A DNA stretch of 64,000 bases. Source: an uncultured Bacilli bacterium. GTDB lineage: Bacteria; Bacillota_I; Bacilli_A; RF39; UBA660. This document shows positions 25,243 to 34,565 of the stretch, piece after piece; position 1 is the stretch's first letter; the number at the start of each line of letters is the position of its first letter. The stretch covers positions 12,219 to 76,218 of the forward strand of contig CAKOLH010000004.1 in NCBI GenBank assembly GCA_934096105.1, read 5' to 3'. Position numbers and translations under genes: made by a program. The notes under the pieces are model-generated. The model did not search any database, was not told where the DNA came from, and was given only the letters and a program-made list of their open reading frames with translations.

Positions 25243-28200
25243 GCAAAAAGAGGCTATATATAAAGAAGGGACTAATATTATTGTATCTGCGGGAGCAGGA
25301 TCTGGTAAAACAGCTGTTCTAACTGAAAGAGTATTAGAAAAAGTAAAAGGCGGTATTTCAGTAGACAACCTACTTATACTAACCTTTACTAAAATGGCCG
25401 CTAAAGAGATGCGTGAAAGAATAGGAGAAAAGTTAAAAGAGAATGGTTTTACTAAAGAATTATCTAAACTAGATACTGCTGATATAACAACATTTGATGC
25501 CTATGCTTTATCACTAGTTAAAAAATATCACTACTATTTAAATCTATCTAAAGATATTAATATTATAGATGCTTCAGTAATAGGACTATATAAAGAAAAG
25601 ATGCTTAAAGATATCTTTGAAGAGTTATATACTAGTGAAGACTCTAAGTTTTTAAATCTAATTAAAGAATATGCTTTAAAAGATGATAAAGAAATATTTA
25701 ATTTTATTTTAAATATTAATAATAAATTAGATTTAAAAACTAATAAGAGAGAATATTTAGATAGTTATATAAATGTTAAATATAATGAAGAAAATATAGA
25801 TAAAGATATAGATAACTATATCAAAGTAATATTAGATTTAATTAATAATATTAGAGATTATTTAGAATATATAGATGATAGTGATTATTTTGATAAGATT
25901 TATAAAGTACTTAGTCCTTTGTTATCTTCAGGTAATTATGATGATATTAAACTTAATATAGAAGTTAAACTTCCTATAGCTAAGGGAGTATCAGATACCA
26001 CTAAAGAATATAAAGATAAAATATCTAATACTATTAAAGAAATAAAAAAATTAGTCATATATGATAATTATGATAGTATAAAGAGTGGTATATTAAAGAC
26101 TAAAGATTATGTAGAAGAAATAATATCTATAATAAAAGAATTAGATAAAAGAGTATCAGAATATAAAAGTAAATATAATTACTTTGAATATGGTGATATA
26201 TCTTCTTATGCAATAGAACTTGTAAAAAATAATACTGAGATAAGAGAAGAAATTAAGAATAATTTAAATGAAATAATGATTGATGAATATCAAGATACTA
26301 ATGATGTTCAAGAAGAATTTATTTCATATATATCTAATAATAATGTCTATATGGTTGGAGATATTAAACAGTCTATATATAGATTTAGAAATGCTAATCC
26401 ATATATATTTAAAAATAAATATGATTCATATAGTAAGAATATTAATGGTATTAAGATAGATCTAAATAAAAACTTTAGAAGTAGAGAAGAAGTTATTAAT
26501 AATATTAATTTAATGTTTGATAGAATAATGGATGATACTATTGGAGGCGCCTCATATAGAGTAAGTCATAGAATGGTATATGGTAATCCTATGTATCAAG
26601 GTGATGGTGATAGTGGGGTAAATAATAACTTTGAAGTATATAGTTATCTTAATGAGACAATATTTAAAAAAGATGAAGTAGAAGCCTTTATAATAGCTAG
26701 TGATATTAAAAATAAAATTACTAATGGTTATCCAATCTTTGGTAAAGATACTAAAGGCATTAGAAAGGCTAAGTATAGTGATTTTGCTATCTTACTTGAC
26801 AGTAGTAAATCATTTGAACTATTTAAAAAGATTTTAGAATATAATGATATTCCTACGAGTATTGTAAAGTCAGTTAATTTAACTGATGGTGAAGTAATTA
26901 CTATAATAAAGAATATAATTAGTTTTATTATAAAGATTAAAGATAATGTTATCGATAATGAATTTAAAAAATTATTTATATCAATAGCTAGAAGTTTTCT
27001 CTTTAATTTAGATGATAATATAATATTTGATTATTTTCTAAATAATAATTTTAAAGATAGTGATATTTATAAGATTAGTTATAGTATTACTAAGAATTTA
27101 GATACAATTAGTTTAGATGAAATAATTAATATAATTATTGATAAATATGATTTTTATAATAAGTTATTTTTACTTGGAGATTATTCTTCAAATATTCTTA
27201 GAATAGATAAACTAAAAGAAATTACTAGTAATCTAACTAATTTAGATTATGATATATATAAATATAGTGAGTATTTAGGAAATATTATAGAAAGTGGCAT
27301 GAAGATAGAATATAATGTTACAGAAAGTAGTAATAATACAGTAAAAATTATGACTATTCATGCTTCAAAAGGACTAGAATTTAATGTCTGCTACTACGGG
27401 GGACTATATAGTAAATTCAATATTAGGGAAGCTATAAGTAAATTTAGTTATGATGATAAATATGGTATTATTATCCCTTATAAAGATAAATTCTTATATA
27501 GTACTATTTATCATAATTTAAGTTATAGAAACTATGTATTAGAAAATATTAGTGAAAGAATAAGACTCTTCTATGTAGCTTTAACTAGGGCTAAAGAAAA
27601 AATGATATTTATATTACCAGAGAATACTAAAGAAGTTAGTTATATTAATGATATTATTGATGATAGTATCAGATCAAAATATAATAGTTTTGCTAGTATT
27701 ATGTATTCATTAGAATCTATTACTAAGAGTTATTATAAAAATATTGATATTAATAGTATAGGTTTATCTAAAAATTATAATTTAGTTAAGAATGATAATT
27801 ATAATAAATTACTTAGTAGAGTAGAAGATAAACTAGACGTCCAAGATATTAATATAGATATTCAAAAAGAAAAAGAAAAATCTTTTTCTAAGAAGAATAT
27901 TCATATTACTTCAAAAGAAGAACAGAGTAGACTTGACTATGGTAAGAAAGTACATGAATTATTTGAGTTAACAGACTTTCATGATATTAGTAATTTAACT
28001 GGTAAGAATAAAGAAATAATAGCTAATTTCTTAGATAAAGTTAATATAGAGAATGCAGATATATATAAAGAATATGAATTTATATATGAAGAAGATAATA
28101 CTACTTATCATGGTATTATAGATTTAATGTTAGTATATAAAGATAATATTAAAATAATAGATTATAAATTAAAGAATATTAGTGATGAAGCATATTTAAA

Positions 28201-28300
28201 ACAATTGAATGGTTATAAAGAATACATAGAGAAAAGATTTAATAAACCTGCAGCTATTTATTTATATTCAGTTATTAATAATACTTTAGAAAAATTATAA
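25223..28300 (+). CDS. addA: AddA/RexA-type helicase-nuclease subunit
   Basis: 1,025 residues. UvrD-like helicase plus nuclease that with AddB processes double-strand breaks for RecA. Visible: Walker A GAGSGKTAVLTERV (about residues 18-31), TTFDAYALSLVKKY, Walker B with DEYQDTND (about 353), QSIYRFRNA, MTIHASKGLEF (about 712), RLFYVALTRAKEK, and the C-terminal nuclease GIIDLMLVY...IIDYKLKN with QLNGY. All core motifs are present, so it is likely functional though shorter than the B. subtilis protein. Confidence 0.95.
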   Translation: MPKWTDEQKEAIYKEGTNIIVSAGAGSGKTAVLTERVLEKVKGGISVDNLLILTFTKMAAKEMRERIGEKLKENGFTKELSKLDTADITTFDAYALSLVKKYHYYLNLSKDINIIDASVIGLYKEKMLKDIFEELYTSEDSKFLNLIKEYALKDDKEIFNFILNINNKLDLKTNKREYLDSYINVKYNEENIDKDIDNYIKVILDLINNIRDYLEYIDDSDYFDKIYKVLSPLLSSGNYDDIKLNIEVKLPIAKGVSDTTKEYKDKISNTIKEIKKLVIYDNYDSIKSGILKTKDYVEEIISIIKELDKRVSEYKSKYNYFEYGDISSYAIELVKNNTEIREEIKNNLNEIMIDEYQDTNDVQEEFISYISNNNVYMVGDIKQSIYRFRNANPYIFKNKYDSYSKNINGIKIDLNKNFRSREEVINNINLMFDRIMDDTIGGASYRVSHRMVYGNPMYQGDGDSGVNNNFEVYSYLNETIFKKDEVEAFIIASDIKNKITNGYPIFGKDTKGIRKAKYSDFAILLDSSKSFELFKKILEYNDIPTSIVKSVNLTDGEVITIIKNIISFIIKIKDNVIDNEFKKLFISIARSFLFNLDDNIIFDYFLNNNFKDSDIYKISYSITKNLDTISLDEIINIIIDKYDFYNKLFLLGDYSSNILRIDKLKEITSNLTNLDYDIYKYSEYLGNIIESGMKIEYNVTESSNNTVKIMTIHASKGLEFNVCYYGGLYSKFNIREAISKFSYDDKYGIIIPYKDKFLYSTIYHNLSYRNYVLENISERIRLFYVALTRAKEKMIFILPENTKEVSYINDIIDDSIRSKYNSFASIMYSLESITKSYYKNIDINSIGLSKNYNLVKNDNYNKLLSRVEDKLDVQDINIDIQKEKEKSFSKKNIHITSKEEQSRLDYGKKVHELFELTDFHDISNLTGKNKEIIANFLDKVNIENADIYKEYEFIYEEDNTTYHGIIDLMLVYKDNIKIIDYKLKNISDEAYLKQLNGYKEYIEKRFNKPAAIYLYSVINNTLEKL

Positions 28301-28350
28301 AAAATATTTCTATATAATATGACTTATGTTATAATTATATAGAAAGTATT

Positions 28351-28424
28351 GCCAAATTAGTTTAGTGGTAGAACAAGGCCCTCGTAATGCCTAGAGGTAA
28401 GTTCGATTCTTACATTTGGCACCA
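28351..28424 (+). tRNA. tRNA-Thr (anticodon CGT), CCA encoded
   Basis: Acceptor GCCAAAT pairs with ATTTGGC. D-arm GTT/AAC with GGTAGA loop, anticodon loop CTCGTAA (CGT, Thr), T-arm GTAAG-TTCGATT-CTTAC, discriminator A and encoded CCA (28422-28424). The anticodon stem has one mismatch next to the loop (C/T). Confidence 0.93.
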
Positions 28425-28442
28425 TTTATTATAAGGAGCTTT

Positions 28443-28805
28443 ATGAAAAATAAATATTTTATAAAAAACATAATTCAGATGATTGTACTTTTATTGGTAA
28501 TTTCTATTTTAAGTTATGTTTTGATTATGACTAGTGATTTATTAACCAAAGTAATGGTGGCAATATTTCTAACCTTTATAATTAATCAGTTTTTAATGAA
28601 TTTATTTTTTATTCTAAATAAAAATAACATAATAGTACTATTTAGGGAAATTAATTTAATATTATTCTTTGTTTATTGGTTCGGCTTTTTGTTTTATTGG
28701 AATTATATTAATATTAATAAGCATGAATATATGTCAGTATTATTCTCAATACCATTTTCATTCATGGGAATATTTGCGCTTTATAAAGAATTTAAAAGAA
28801 AATGA
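28443..28805 (+). CDS. Small integral membrane protein, unknown
   Basis: 120 residues from ATG 28443 (GGAG five bases upstream). Longer frames would begin inside the tRNA. Four hydrophobic segments: about 10-28, 35-57, 66-85 and 92-112. Lys-rich at both ends. Not recognised. Its stop overlaps the region just before the lipoprotein gene, so they probably form a pair. Confidence 0.65.
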   Translation: MKNKYFIKNIIQMIVLLLVISILSYVLIMTSDLLTKVMVAIFLTFIINQFLMNLFFILNKNNIIVLFREINLILFFVYWFGFLFYWNYININKHEYMSVLFSIPFSFMGIFALYKEFKRK

Positions 28806-28819
28806 AAAGGAGACTATAT

Positions 28820-29494
28820 ATGAAAAAAATATTAATAATATTATTTGGAATATTATTTTTGTGTGGCTGCAACTACGATAAACAGGTAGAACCTATTAAA
28901 GATAATATAACTAATGATAACGAAGAAGAAATAAAAGAAGAGTATAAGGACGATAACCCTATAAAAGTAGGTTTATTTCTCGCAGAAGATAGTAATTATC
29001 ATAATAAAAACAAATTAGTGGATACTTATTATACTGATTTTATTAATGGAATAGATATTGGTTCGTTTGAAGTATTTTTTACTGATGATAATGTTATTGA
29101 TGGTAATAGGTTTAAAGATACATGGAAGAAATATTATGATATGTATGATAATATTGATGATTATAAAATTGGATTTAATATTAAATTTATATTAAAAGAT
29201 GGTACTAATTATAATGGTAATTTCTTAGAACCTGATGAATATAAATTTGGTGATTATTTCTATGTTTATTTATATGATGATGTTAATCAGGCTGATGGGG
29301 CATTTTATAGTCATTTAGAAGAAATGAATGATAATACTAAGATTACTTCAATTAAGATATATGCTGTCGGTGGTATAGATAAAGTAGAAAACTTTATACT
29401 TACAGTATTTACCTATAAGGATAGTAATGATTTTGATGCTGATGGCAATTATAGAGGCAATTCTATATATGGTATAAGAATAAAAAGAAAATAG
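28820..29494 (+). CDS. Putative lipoprotein
   Basis: 224 residues from ATG 28820 (AGGAG upstream). Signal MKKILIILFGILFLCGC with lipobox LCGC and the lipidated Cys at residue 17, followed by an acidic linker. The mature part has WKKYYDMYDNIDDYKIGF and many Asp/Asn residues; no family recognised. Anchored to the outer face of the membrane, next to a small membrane protein. Ends at a shared bidirectional terminator. Confidence 0.75.
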   Translation: MKKILIILFGILFLCGCNYDKQVEPIKDNITNDNEEEIKEEYKDDNPIKVGLFLAEDSNYHNKNKLVDTYYTDFINGIDIGSFEVFFTDDNVIDGNRFKDTWKKYYDMYDNIDDYKIGFNIKFILKDGTNYNGNFLEPDEYKFGDYFYVYLYDDVNQADGAFYSHLEEMNDNTKITSIKIYAVGGIDKVENFILTVFTYKDSNDFDADGNYRGNSIYGIRIKRK

Positions 29495-29521
29495 ATAAGA
29501 ATTAAATTCTTATCTATTTTT
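29488..29521. terminator. Bidirectional terminator
   Basis: Near-perfect palindrome AAATAGATAAGAATT/AATTCTTATCTATTT between two converging genes, with A and T runs on both sides. Confidence 0.9.
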
Positions 29522-30362
29522 ATCTAGTTTTTGGTTCACTGCCTAAATCACTTGTATAGTATTCATCTTCGTAATTAGATAGTGTTTGATTTTCATAAGC
29601 CGTTAGTATAGTATTTTGCATCATATTAGTAAATACTTCATTACTAACTTTATTAACAGGATTACCAAACTCATCTGTTTCTTGTGCATAGTAACCATTA
29701 ATATTTAAAAATTGACTATAACTTATATAATGGTATAATCCATCAGCATAAGTGACACTTTGAATAAATTTATCAAATTCTTCATGATTATCAATAGCTA
29801 ATTTATAAATATAAACTTCCATTGGAGTATCGGCATCTAGAACACAATAATCTTCAACAGTATTATTTCCTATTTTGAACTTACCATTTTCCTCGGTTCC
29901 AAGACCATATTCTAGTAGAGTATCTTCTCCTAGGTCTACTAGGGTTTGGGTTGCTTTTTGAACTTTTGCATTATCGTGACCCCTTGATGCAGCAGCCAAA
30001 GCAGTAGCACCACCTGCAGTAATAATAGCTGAAATTAACATACCAATAACTGCTTTCTTTAATGTGTTTTCTTTTTTCTTTTTTGCTCTTTCTTGTTCTT
30101 GTTTTAGTCTCTCTCTTTTGTCTTTTAAAAAATCTAAAGTTTGCGTTGGTTTACGGTAGTTTTCTAGTGCTTCATTTAGTTCTTTTTCTTTTCTCCATTT
30201 TTCTAAAACGGCTGCAGGATCAGGATCTTTTCCTCCATCAAATATTTTTCTATTTGGATCATATTTTACTGATTGTTCATTCTTTTTCTTTGTCATGCTA
30301 TCAATTTCATCATTTAGTCTTTGATATTCATTAAAAAACTCATTTTTTCTTTTTTCTTCCAT
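29520..30362 (-). CDS. Coiled-coil membrane-anchored protein, unknown
   Basis: 280 residues. The start is the ATG at 30362, which has AGGAGG about 10 bases upstream on the minus strand. The amino half (about 1-110) is a charged coiled coil rich in Glu, Lys and Arg. One membrane helix follows (about 113-135, AVIGMLISAIITAGGATALAAA), then a soluble 140-residue domain. Cytosolic coil with external domain is the likely topology. Not recognised. Confidence 0.65.
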   Translation of the reverse strand: MEEKRKNEFFNEYQRLNDEIDSMTKKKNEQSVKYDPNRKIFDGGKDPDPAAVLEKWRKEKELNEALENYRKPTQTLDFLKDKRERLKQEQERAKKKKENTLKKAVIGMLISAIITAGGATALAAASRGHDNAKVQKATQTLVDLGEDTLLEYGLGTEENGKFKIGNNTVEDYCVLDADTPMEVYIYKLAIDNHEEFDKFIQSVTYADGLYHYISYSQFLNINGYYAQETDEFGNPVNKVSNEVFTNMMQNTILTAYENQTLSNYEDEYYTSDLGSEPKTR

Positions 30363-30490
30363 TTCTATTGTCCTCCTAGAATAAATATATATTAATTTAA
30401 ATATAAAGTCAATATTTGTTGACAATAGTTTTACATTTTATGTTTAAAATATTTTCTTTTTAATCATAATAATTATGAAAGGAGATAAAT

Positions 30491-30709
30491 ATGCAAAATT
30501 ATAATGTAGTACCTAATATTATTTCAGGTAAAGATTTAGATTATTTATCTGATATGTTTAACTGGAATTATACTGGTTATAAAGAACTATATAATACATT
30601 AGAAAATATATCAGATGATGAAGTTAAAACTATGATAAGTAGAGTTAGTGAAGTATTATATAATAATATGACTAATATTTTAAATGTACTAGGAGGCTCT
30701 TATGAATAA
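30491..30709 (+). CDS. Small protein preceding CotF-like gene
   Basis: 72 residues, helical, with no Cys. AAAGGAG precedes the ATG. It reads IISGKDLDYLSDMFNWNYTGYK and overlaps the CotF-like gene by 8 bases. Many CotF-type coat genes occur with a short helical partner, so a spore-coat role is plausible but inferred from the neighbour only. Confidence 0.55.
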   Translation: MQNYNVVPNIISGKDLDYLSDMFNWNYTGYKELYNTLENISDDEVKTMISRVSEVLYNNMTNILNVLGGSYE

Positions 30710-31016
30710 TAAAATTACTAATCCTAAAACTGAAGTACCTAAAGGTAAGGCATTAAATGATAAAGATTATTTAAATATGACTTTATCACTACTTAAAGAT
30801 ATGGAAAAGAATTATGCTATATCTTTAACTGAAGCCTCTAATGAGAATTTATTTGCTAAGTATGAAGAAGTATTTAATGTAATTAAAAGTCTTCAGAGAG
30901 AAGTATTTGAACTAGCCTTTAGAAAAGGCTGGTATGAACTAGAAAAGGCTCCATCTAATAAGATTACTGAAAAGTATAATACTTTAAATACTGAGTTTAA
31001 TGATTTAAATAATTAA
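30702..31016 (+). CDS. CotF-like spore coat protein
   Basis: 104 residues. The family pattern is visible: ALNDKDYLNMTLSLLKDMEKN, then ALTEASN-like SLTEASNENLF, then QREVFELAFRKGWYELEKAP, which matches the CotF signature (LNDxDxLND...ALNEAxHxxL...QRxLFExMFxKGWYxLE). Coat proteins of this family are deposited on the endospore during sporulation. Overlaps the small gene upstream. Followed by a bidirectional terminator. Confidence 0.75.
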   Translation: MNNKITNPKTEVPKGKALNDKDYLNMTLSLLKDMEKNYAISLTEASNENLFAKYEEVFNVIKSLQREVFELAFRKGWYELEKAPSNKITEKYNTLNTEFNDLNN

Positions 31017-31042
31017 AAAATAAGAGCAGACTGCTCTTATTT
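31016..31042. terminator. Bidirectional terminator
   Basis: AAATAAGAGCA/TGCTCTTATTT with a three-base loop between the converging CotF-like and clpB genes. Confidence 0.9.
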
Positions 31043-33148
31043 TAATATTAATTTGTCACTATCTACATCGATAGTAATGGTACTACCAAAAGATATTTTA
31101 TCATTAATGATAGCTTCTGCGATTAGAGTTTCAACATTTCTTTGAACATATCTCTTTATAGGTCTAGCACCATATTTTTCATCATATGAAACATTTACAA
31201 TAAACTCTTTAGCTTTATCAGTTACATCTATTTTAATATTCTTATCTCTTAATCTATATTCAATATCTTTGATAATTTTATTTAGAATATCATAAACAAC
31301 ATCCTTAGTTAAAGAATTAAATATTATTATTTCATCTATTCTATTAATGAACTCAGGTTTAAAAGTACTTCTTAATTCTTGCATTACAAGTTCATTAGCA
31401 TTATCTTTATTATCTAAGATATATTCACTACCTAGATTAGATGTCATTATTATGATAGTATTCTTAAAATCTACAGTTCTACCTTGACCATCGGTTATTC
31501 TACCATCATCTAGTATTTGTAGTAGTACATTAAAGACATCGTGATGAGCTTTTTCTATTTCATCAAATAAGACAATAGAGTAGGGATTTCTTCTTACGGC
31601 TTCAGTAAGCTGTCCACCTTCATCATAACCTACATATCCTGGAGGGGCACCAATTAATCTAGCTACTGAATGACTTTCCATATACTCAGACATATCTATT
31701 CTTATCATATGTCTTTCATCGTCAAATAGTTCATAGGCTAGAGTTCTTGCTACTTCAGTTTTACCAACACCAGTGGGTCCTAAGAAGATAAATGAACCAA
31801 TTGGTCTATTTGGATCTTTAATACCCGCTCTTGAACGAATAATAGCTTCAGTTACTAAGTGAATAGCATTATCTTGTCCTTTTACTCTTTCTTTCATTTT
31901 GTCTTCAAGATGTAGTAACTTTTCTTTATCTCCTTCGGCTAATTTAGATACAGGTATATTAGTCCATTTAGATATAATAGCGGCGATACTTTCTTCATCA
32001 ACTGTATCTGATAATATTTCTGATTTATTAATTTCTTCAAGAGAAGCTAGTTCTTTTTCTAGTTTTGGTATAGTACCATGTCTTAGTCTAGCAGCACTTT
32101 CTAAATCATAGTTATTTTCAGCAGTCTCTAGTTCAAAGTTAGCACGATCTATTTCTTCTTTCTTTTTACTAATCTTAGTATTAACGGTCTTTTCTTCTTC
32201 CCATTTGGTCTTTAAATCTTTTTCTTTTAATTTAAGATTATCTAGTTCTTTATCTATTTCAATAATTCTATTCTTTGAAATATTATCTTTTTCTTTCTTT
32301 AGAGCCTCTTTTTCTATTTCAAGTCTCATAATACTTCTTTCTAGATTATCTAGAGCAGTAGGAACTGATTCCATTTGTACCTTTATAGTAGCGGCAGCTT
32401 CATCTACTAGATCGATTGCTTTATCTGGTAAGAATCTATCAGTAATGTATCTATCAGATAGAGTAGCGGCCGCAATTAAAGCTTTATCTTTAATTGTTAC
32501 ACCATGGAATACTTCAAATTTAGATTTTAGACCACGAAGAATAGTGATAGTATCTAGAACAGTAGGTTCTTTTACTAATACTTTTTGGAATCTTCTTTCT
32601 AATGCAGCATCTTTTTCGATATATTTACGATATTCATTTAAGGTAGTAGCTCCAATACAATGTACTTCACCACGGGCTAGCATAGGCTTTAACATATTAC
32701 CAGCATCCATAGCACCTTCAAGTGCACCAGCACCTACAATCATATGTATTTCATCAATAAACATAATGATGTTACCTTCAGAGTCTTTTACCTCTTTTAG
32801 TACGGCTTTTAGTCTTTCTTCAAATTCACCACGGTATTTAGCACCGGCAACTAAGGCACCCATATCTAGCTCCCAAATAGTCTTATCTTTTAGATTATTA
32901 GGAACATCGCCTTTAATTATTCTTTGTGCCAAACCCTCTACAATGGCGGTTTTACCAACACCAGGTTCACCAATTAATACAGGGTTATTTTTAGTTTTAC
33001 GAGAAAGTATTCTAGTAATACTTCTAATTTCTTCATCACGACCAATAACTGGATCAATTTTACCATCTTTTGCAGCCTTAGTAATATCTCTACCATATTT
33101 TTCTAAGGGCTTTTGTAAATTTTCTTCATAAGGATTATTCATATTCAT
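31037..33148 (-). CDS. clpB: ClpB disaggregase lacking the N domain
   Basis: Hsp100 ATPase that rescues aggregated proteins with DnaK. 703 residues from the ATG at 33148. NBD1 has GEPGVGKTAIVEGLAQRI; the coiled-coil M domain (about residues 280-400, which identifies ClpB rather than ClpC) is present; NBD2 has GPTGVGKTEVARTLAYELF and sensor/arginine-finger segments. It starts at PLEKYGRDIT, so the approximately 140-residue Clp_N domain of full-length ClpB is absent, like the short isoform of E. coli ClpB. Controlled by a CIRCE-type site over its promoter. Confidence 0.95.
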   Translation of the reverse strand: MNMNNPYEENLQKPLEKYGRDITKAAKDGKIDPVIGRDEEIRSITRILSRKTKNNPVLIGEPGVGKTAIVEGLAQRIIKGDVPNNLKDKTIWELDMGALVAGAKYRGEFEERLKAVLKEVKDSEGNIIMFIDEIHMIVGAGALEGAMDAGNMLKPMLARGEVHCIGATTLNEYRKYIEKDAALERRFQKVLVKEPTVLDTITILRGLKSKFEVFHGVTIKDKALIAAATLSDRYITDRFLPDKAIDLVDEAAATIKVQMESVPTALDNLERSIMRLEIEKEALKKEKDNISKNRIIEIDKELDNLKLKEKDLKTKWEEEKTVNTKISKKKEEIDRANFELETAENNYDLESAARLRHGTIPKLEKELASLEEINKSEILSDTVDEESIAAIISKWTNIPVSKLAEGDKEKLLHLEDKMKERVKGQDNAIHLVTEAIIRSRAGIKDPNRPIGSFIFLGPTGVGKTEVARTLAYELFDDERHMIRIDMSEYMESHSVARLIGAPPGYVGYDEGGQLTEAVRRNPYSIVLFDEIEKAHHDVFNVLLQILDDGRITDGQGRTVDFKNTIIIMTSNLGSEYILDNKDNANELVMQELRSTFKPEFINRIDEIIIFNSLTKDVVYDILNKIIKDIEYRLRDKNIKIDVTDKAKEFIVNVSYDEKYGARPIKRYVQRNVETLIAEAIINDKISFGSTITIDVDSDKLILK

Positions 33149-33179
33149 ATATATCACTTTCCTTTCTATTACGATATAT

Positions 33180-33208
33180 ATTATACTCCAATAATTAGCA
33201 ATTGTCAA
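33180..33208 (-). promoter_or_regulatory. clpB promoter
   Basis: On the minus strand: TTGACA (33208-33203), 17 bases, TATAAT (33185-33180). A full consensus sigma-A promoter. Confidence 0.85.
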
Positions 33209-33221
33209 TAGAGATTGCTAA
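33195..33221 (-). promoter_or_regulatory. CIRCE-type operator (HrcA)
   Basis: TTAGCAATT, 9 bases, GATTGCTAA: the same 9-9-9 layout as CIRCE (TTAGCACTC-N9-GAGTGCTAA) with the two inner bases of each arm altered symmetrically. It overlaps the -35 of clpB, so repression by HrcA and heat induction are expected. Confidence 0.75.
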
Positions 33222-33283
33222 CATAATAAAAATAATTTACTTTTATTTTAAAGTGTTATATAATTGTTTTGGAGGTAAGAGAT

Positions 33284-33877
33284 ATGTATTGTTCTAATTG
33301 TGGTAATAAATTAAATGGTAATGAAGATGTATGTTTAAAATGTGGAGTTATGGTAAAGAAAGGTACTACTCCTAGTAGTAATAATGTAGAAGATAAACCA
33401 TTAGTTATTTTAAATATTTTATCTTTTATAAATCCAGTAGTAGGTTTAATACTATATTTAAGTCTGAAGAGTAGTACTCCAAATAGGGCTAAGAAATGTG
33501 GTAAATATGCTATAATTGGTACTATAGTTTCAGTAGTAATTTTTATTATTGCTGGTATTATATTAGCAGTTGCATTAATTAACACTGGTAATTCAGAAAT
33601 AGCTAAATATTCTGATGAGATTAGTCAGAAAGCTATAACAATATATGAAGAAGAAAACAAAGATCAATATACTTGTTATAATCTATATAAATTAGATAAT
33701 AATAGTGATTATGTTGGTAGTGTTTCTATAGATAAAAATGGTAATAATTATATAGTTAAAACTTATATTACTAAAGGTAATAATTATTTTGAAGCAAGAT
33801 ATAAGAATAAGAAGAGAACTGGTTTTAGTAATATTATAGATAATAATCCTAGAATTAATTTATATTGTACGGATTAA
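33284..33877 (+). CDS. Zinc-ribbon membrane protein
   Basis: 197 residues from ATG 33284 (GGAGG 8 bases upstream). The amino end is a zinc ribbon, MYCSNCGNKLNGNEDVCLKCG (Cys at 3, 6, 17 and 20). A hydrophobic hairpin of two membrane segments (about 44-62 and 75-100) is followed by an extracytoplasmic carboxy domain of about 90 residues with Tyr/Asn-rich sequence. Zinc-ribbon/membrane proteins of this sort are frequent in Firmicutes; no function known. Confidence 0.7.
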   Translation: MYCSNCGNKLNGNEDVCLKCGVMVKKGTTPSSNNVEDKPLVILNILSFINPVVGLILYLSLKSSTPNRAKKCGKYAIIGTIVSVVIFIIAGIILAVALINTGNSEIAKYSDEISQKAITIYEEENKDQYTCYNLYKLDNNSDYVGSVSIDKNGNNYIVKTYITKGNNYFEARYKNKKRTGFSNIIDNNPRINLYCTD

Positions 33878-33902
33878 TACATATATAGAAGGAGGAAAAT
33901 AT

Positions 33903-34307
33903 ATGAAGAAGTTTTTTAAAGAATTTAAGACATTTATAGAAAGAGGTAATGTTATTGATTTAGCAGTAGGTGTAGTAATTGGTTCTGCATTTACTAATAT
34001 TGTTAATTCACTAGTTAATGATGTTATTACTCCTACTATTGGGTTAATAATAGGTAAAATTGATTTTAGTAATTTAGTAATACCTGGTACACAAATTAAA
34101 TATGGTTCATTTATTAATAATGTAATTAATTTCTTTATTATTGCATTCTGTATCTTTTTAATAATTAAATTTATTAATAAATTAACTTCATTAAAGAAAA
34201 AGAAAGAAGTAGATGAAAAGAAAGAAGAATCTAAGAAGAGTAATGAAGAAATATTACTTGAAGAAATACTTAATGAATTAAAGAAAAATAATAAAAAGAA
34301 TAAATAA
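33903..34307 (+). CDS. mscL: Large-conductance mechanosensitive channel
   Basis: Pentameric stretch-activated pore that protects against osmotic downshock. 134 residues: amino-terminal helix MKKFFKEFKTFIERGNVIDL, pore helix TM1 AVGVVIGSAFTNIVNSLV, periplasmic-side loop, TM2 NFFIIAFCIFLIIKFINKL, and a Lys/Glu-rich cytoplasmic coiled bundle. Full length. AGGAGG precedes the start. Confidence 0.96.
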   Translation: MKKFFKEFKTFIERGNVIDLAVGVVIGSAFTNIVNSLVNDVITPTIGLIIGKIDFSNLVIPGTQIKYGSFINNVINFFIIAFCIFLIIKFINKLTSLKKKKEVDEKKEESKKSNEEILLEEILNELKKNNKKNK

Positions 34308-34315
34308 TATATATC

Positions 34316-34370
34316 CTCTTAAGCTTGTAGTCTTAAGAGGCACAATAGAGCCTAGGGTCTCTATTGTGAA
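34316..34370 (-). repeat. Double-hairpin element (short form, reverse orientation)
   Basis: Minus strand: CACAATAGAG/CTCTATTGTG with apex ACCCTAGG, followed by CCTCTTAAG/CTTAAGAGG with apex ACTACAAG. Same position relative to a leader module as the element at 7431; it may serve as the terminator of mscL. Confidence 0.75.
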
Positions 34371-34391
34371 AGTTTATTTTGTAAATATCTA

Positions 34392-34420
34392 TTGTAAAAA
34401 TTAATTACTTATGGTATTAT
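34392..34420 (+). promoter_or_regulatory. Promoter of surface-gene leader (copy 2)
   Basis: TTGTAA, 17 bases, TATTAT with TGG in front of the -10 (extended -10). Equivalent to 7533 and 63667. Confidence 0.8.
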
Positions 34421-34460
34421 TAGTATGTAGAAAAAAATAAAGAAAAAGGAGGCCCTTCTC

Positions 34461-34541
34461 ATGAATAAAGTAGTAATTAAAAACGTTAACTATTTGTTAA
34501 TTAGGGGGGGGGCTTGTAAGTCTATTAACCTATATAAATAA
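34461..34541 (+). CDS. Leader peptide (copy 2), frame broken at a G9 tract
   Basis: 26 residues as the sequence stands: MNKVVIKNVNYLLIR, then GGACKSINLYK. AAAGGAGG lies 8 bases before the ATG. The conserved NVNYLLIR is followed by G9 (34504-34512). With eight Gs the frame would continue as VSLLTYINKGIID, matching the copy 1 leader (VSL...INKRIID), and would run through the terminator stem to a stop at 34609-34611. So this leader may be in a phase-off state. Translation is inferred, not shown. Confidence 0.55.
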   Translation: MNKVVIKNVNYLLIRGGACKSINLYK

Positions 34542-34565
34542 AGGGATTATAGATAGTTTAAATAT

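Noticed and set aside
28416..28442. Longer start of the membrane gene at 28416
   Set aside because: It would begin inside the tRNA-Thr gene. ATG 28443 has a proper RBS.
32205..33131. Long open frame of 308 codons antisense to clpB
   Set aside because: It is a mirror of a strongly conserved ATPase gene, with no RBS and a composition expected from the complementary strand.
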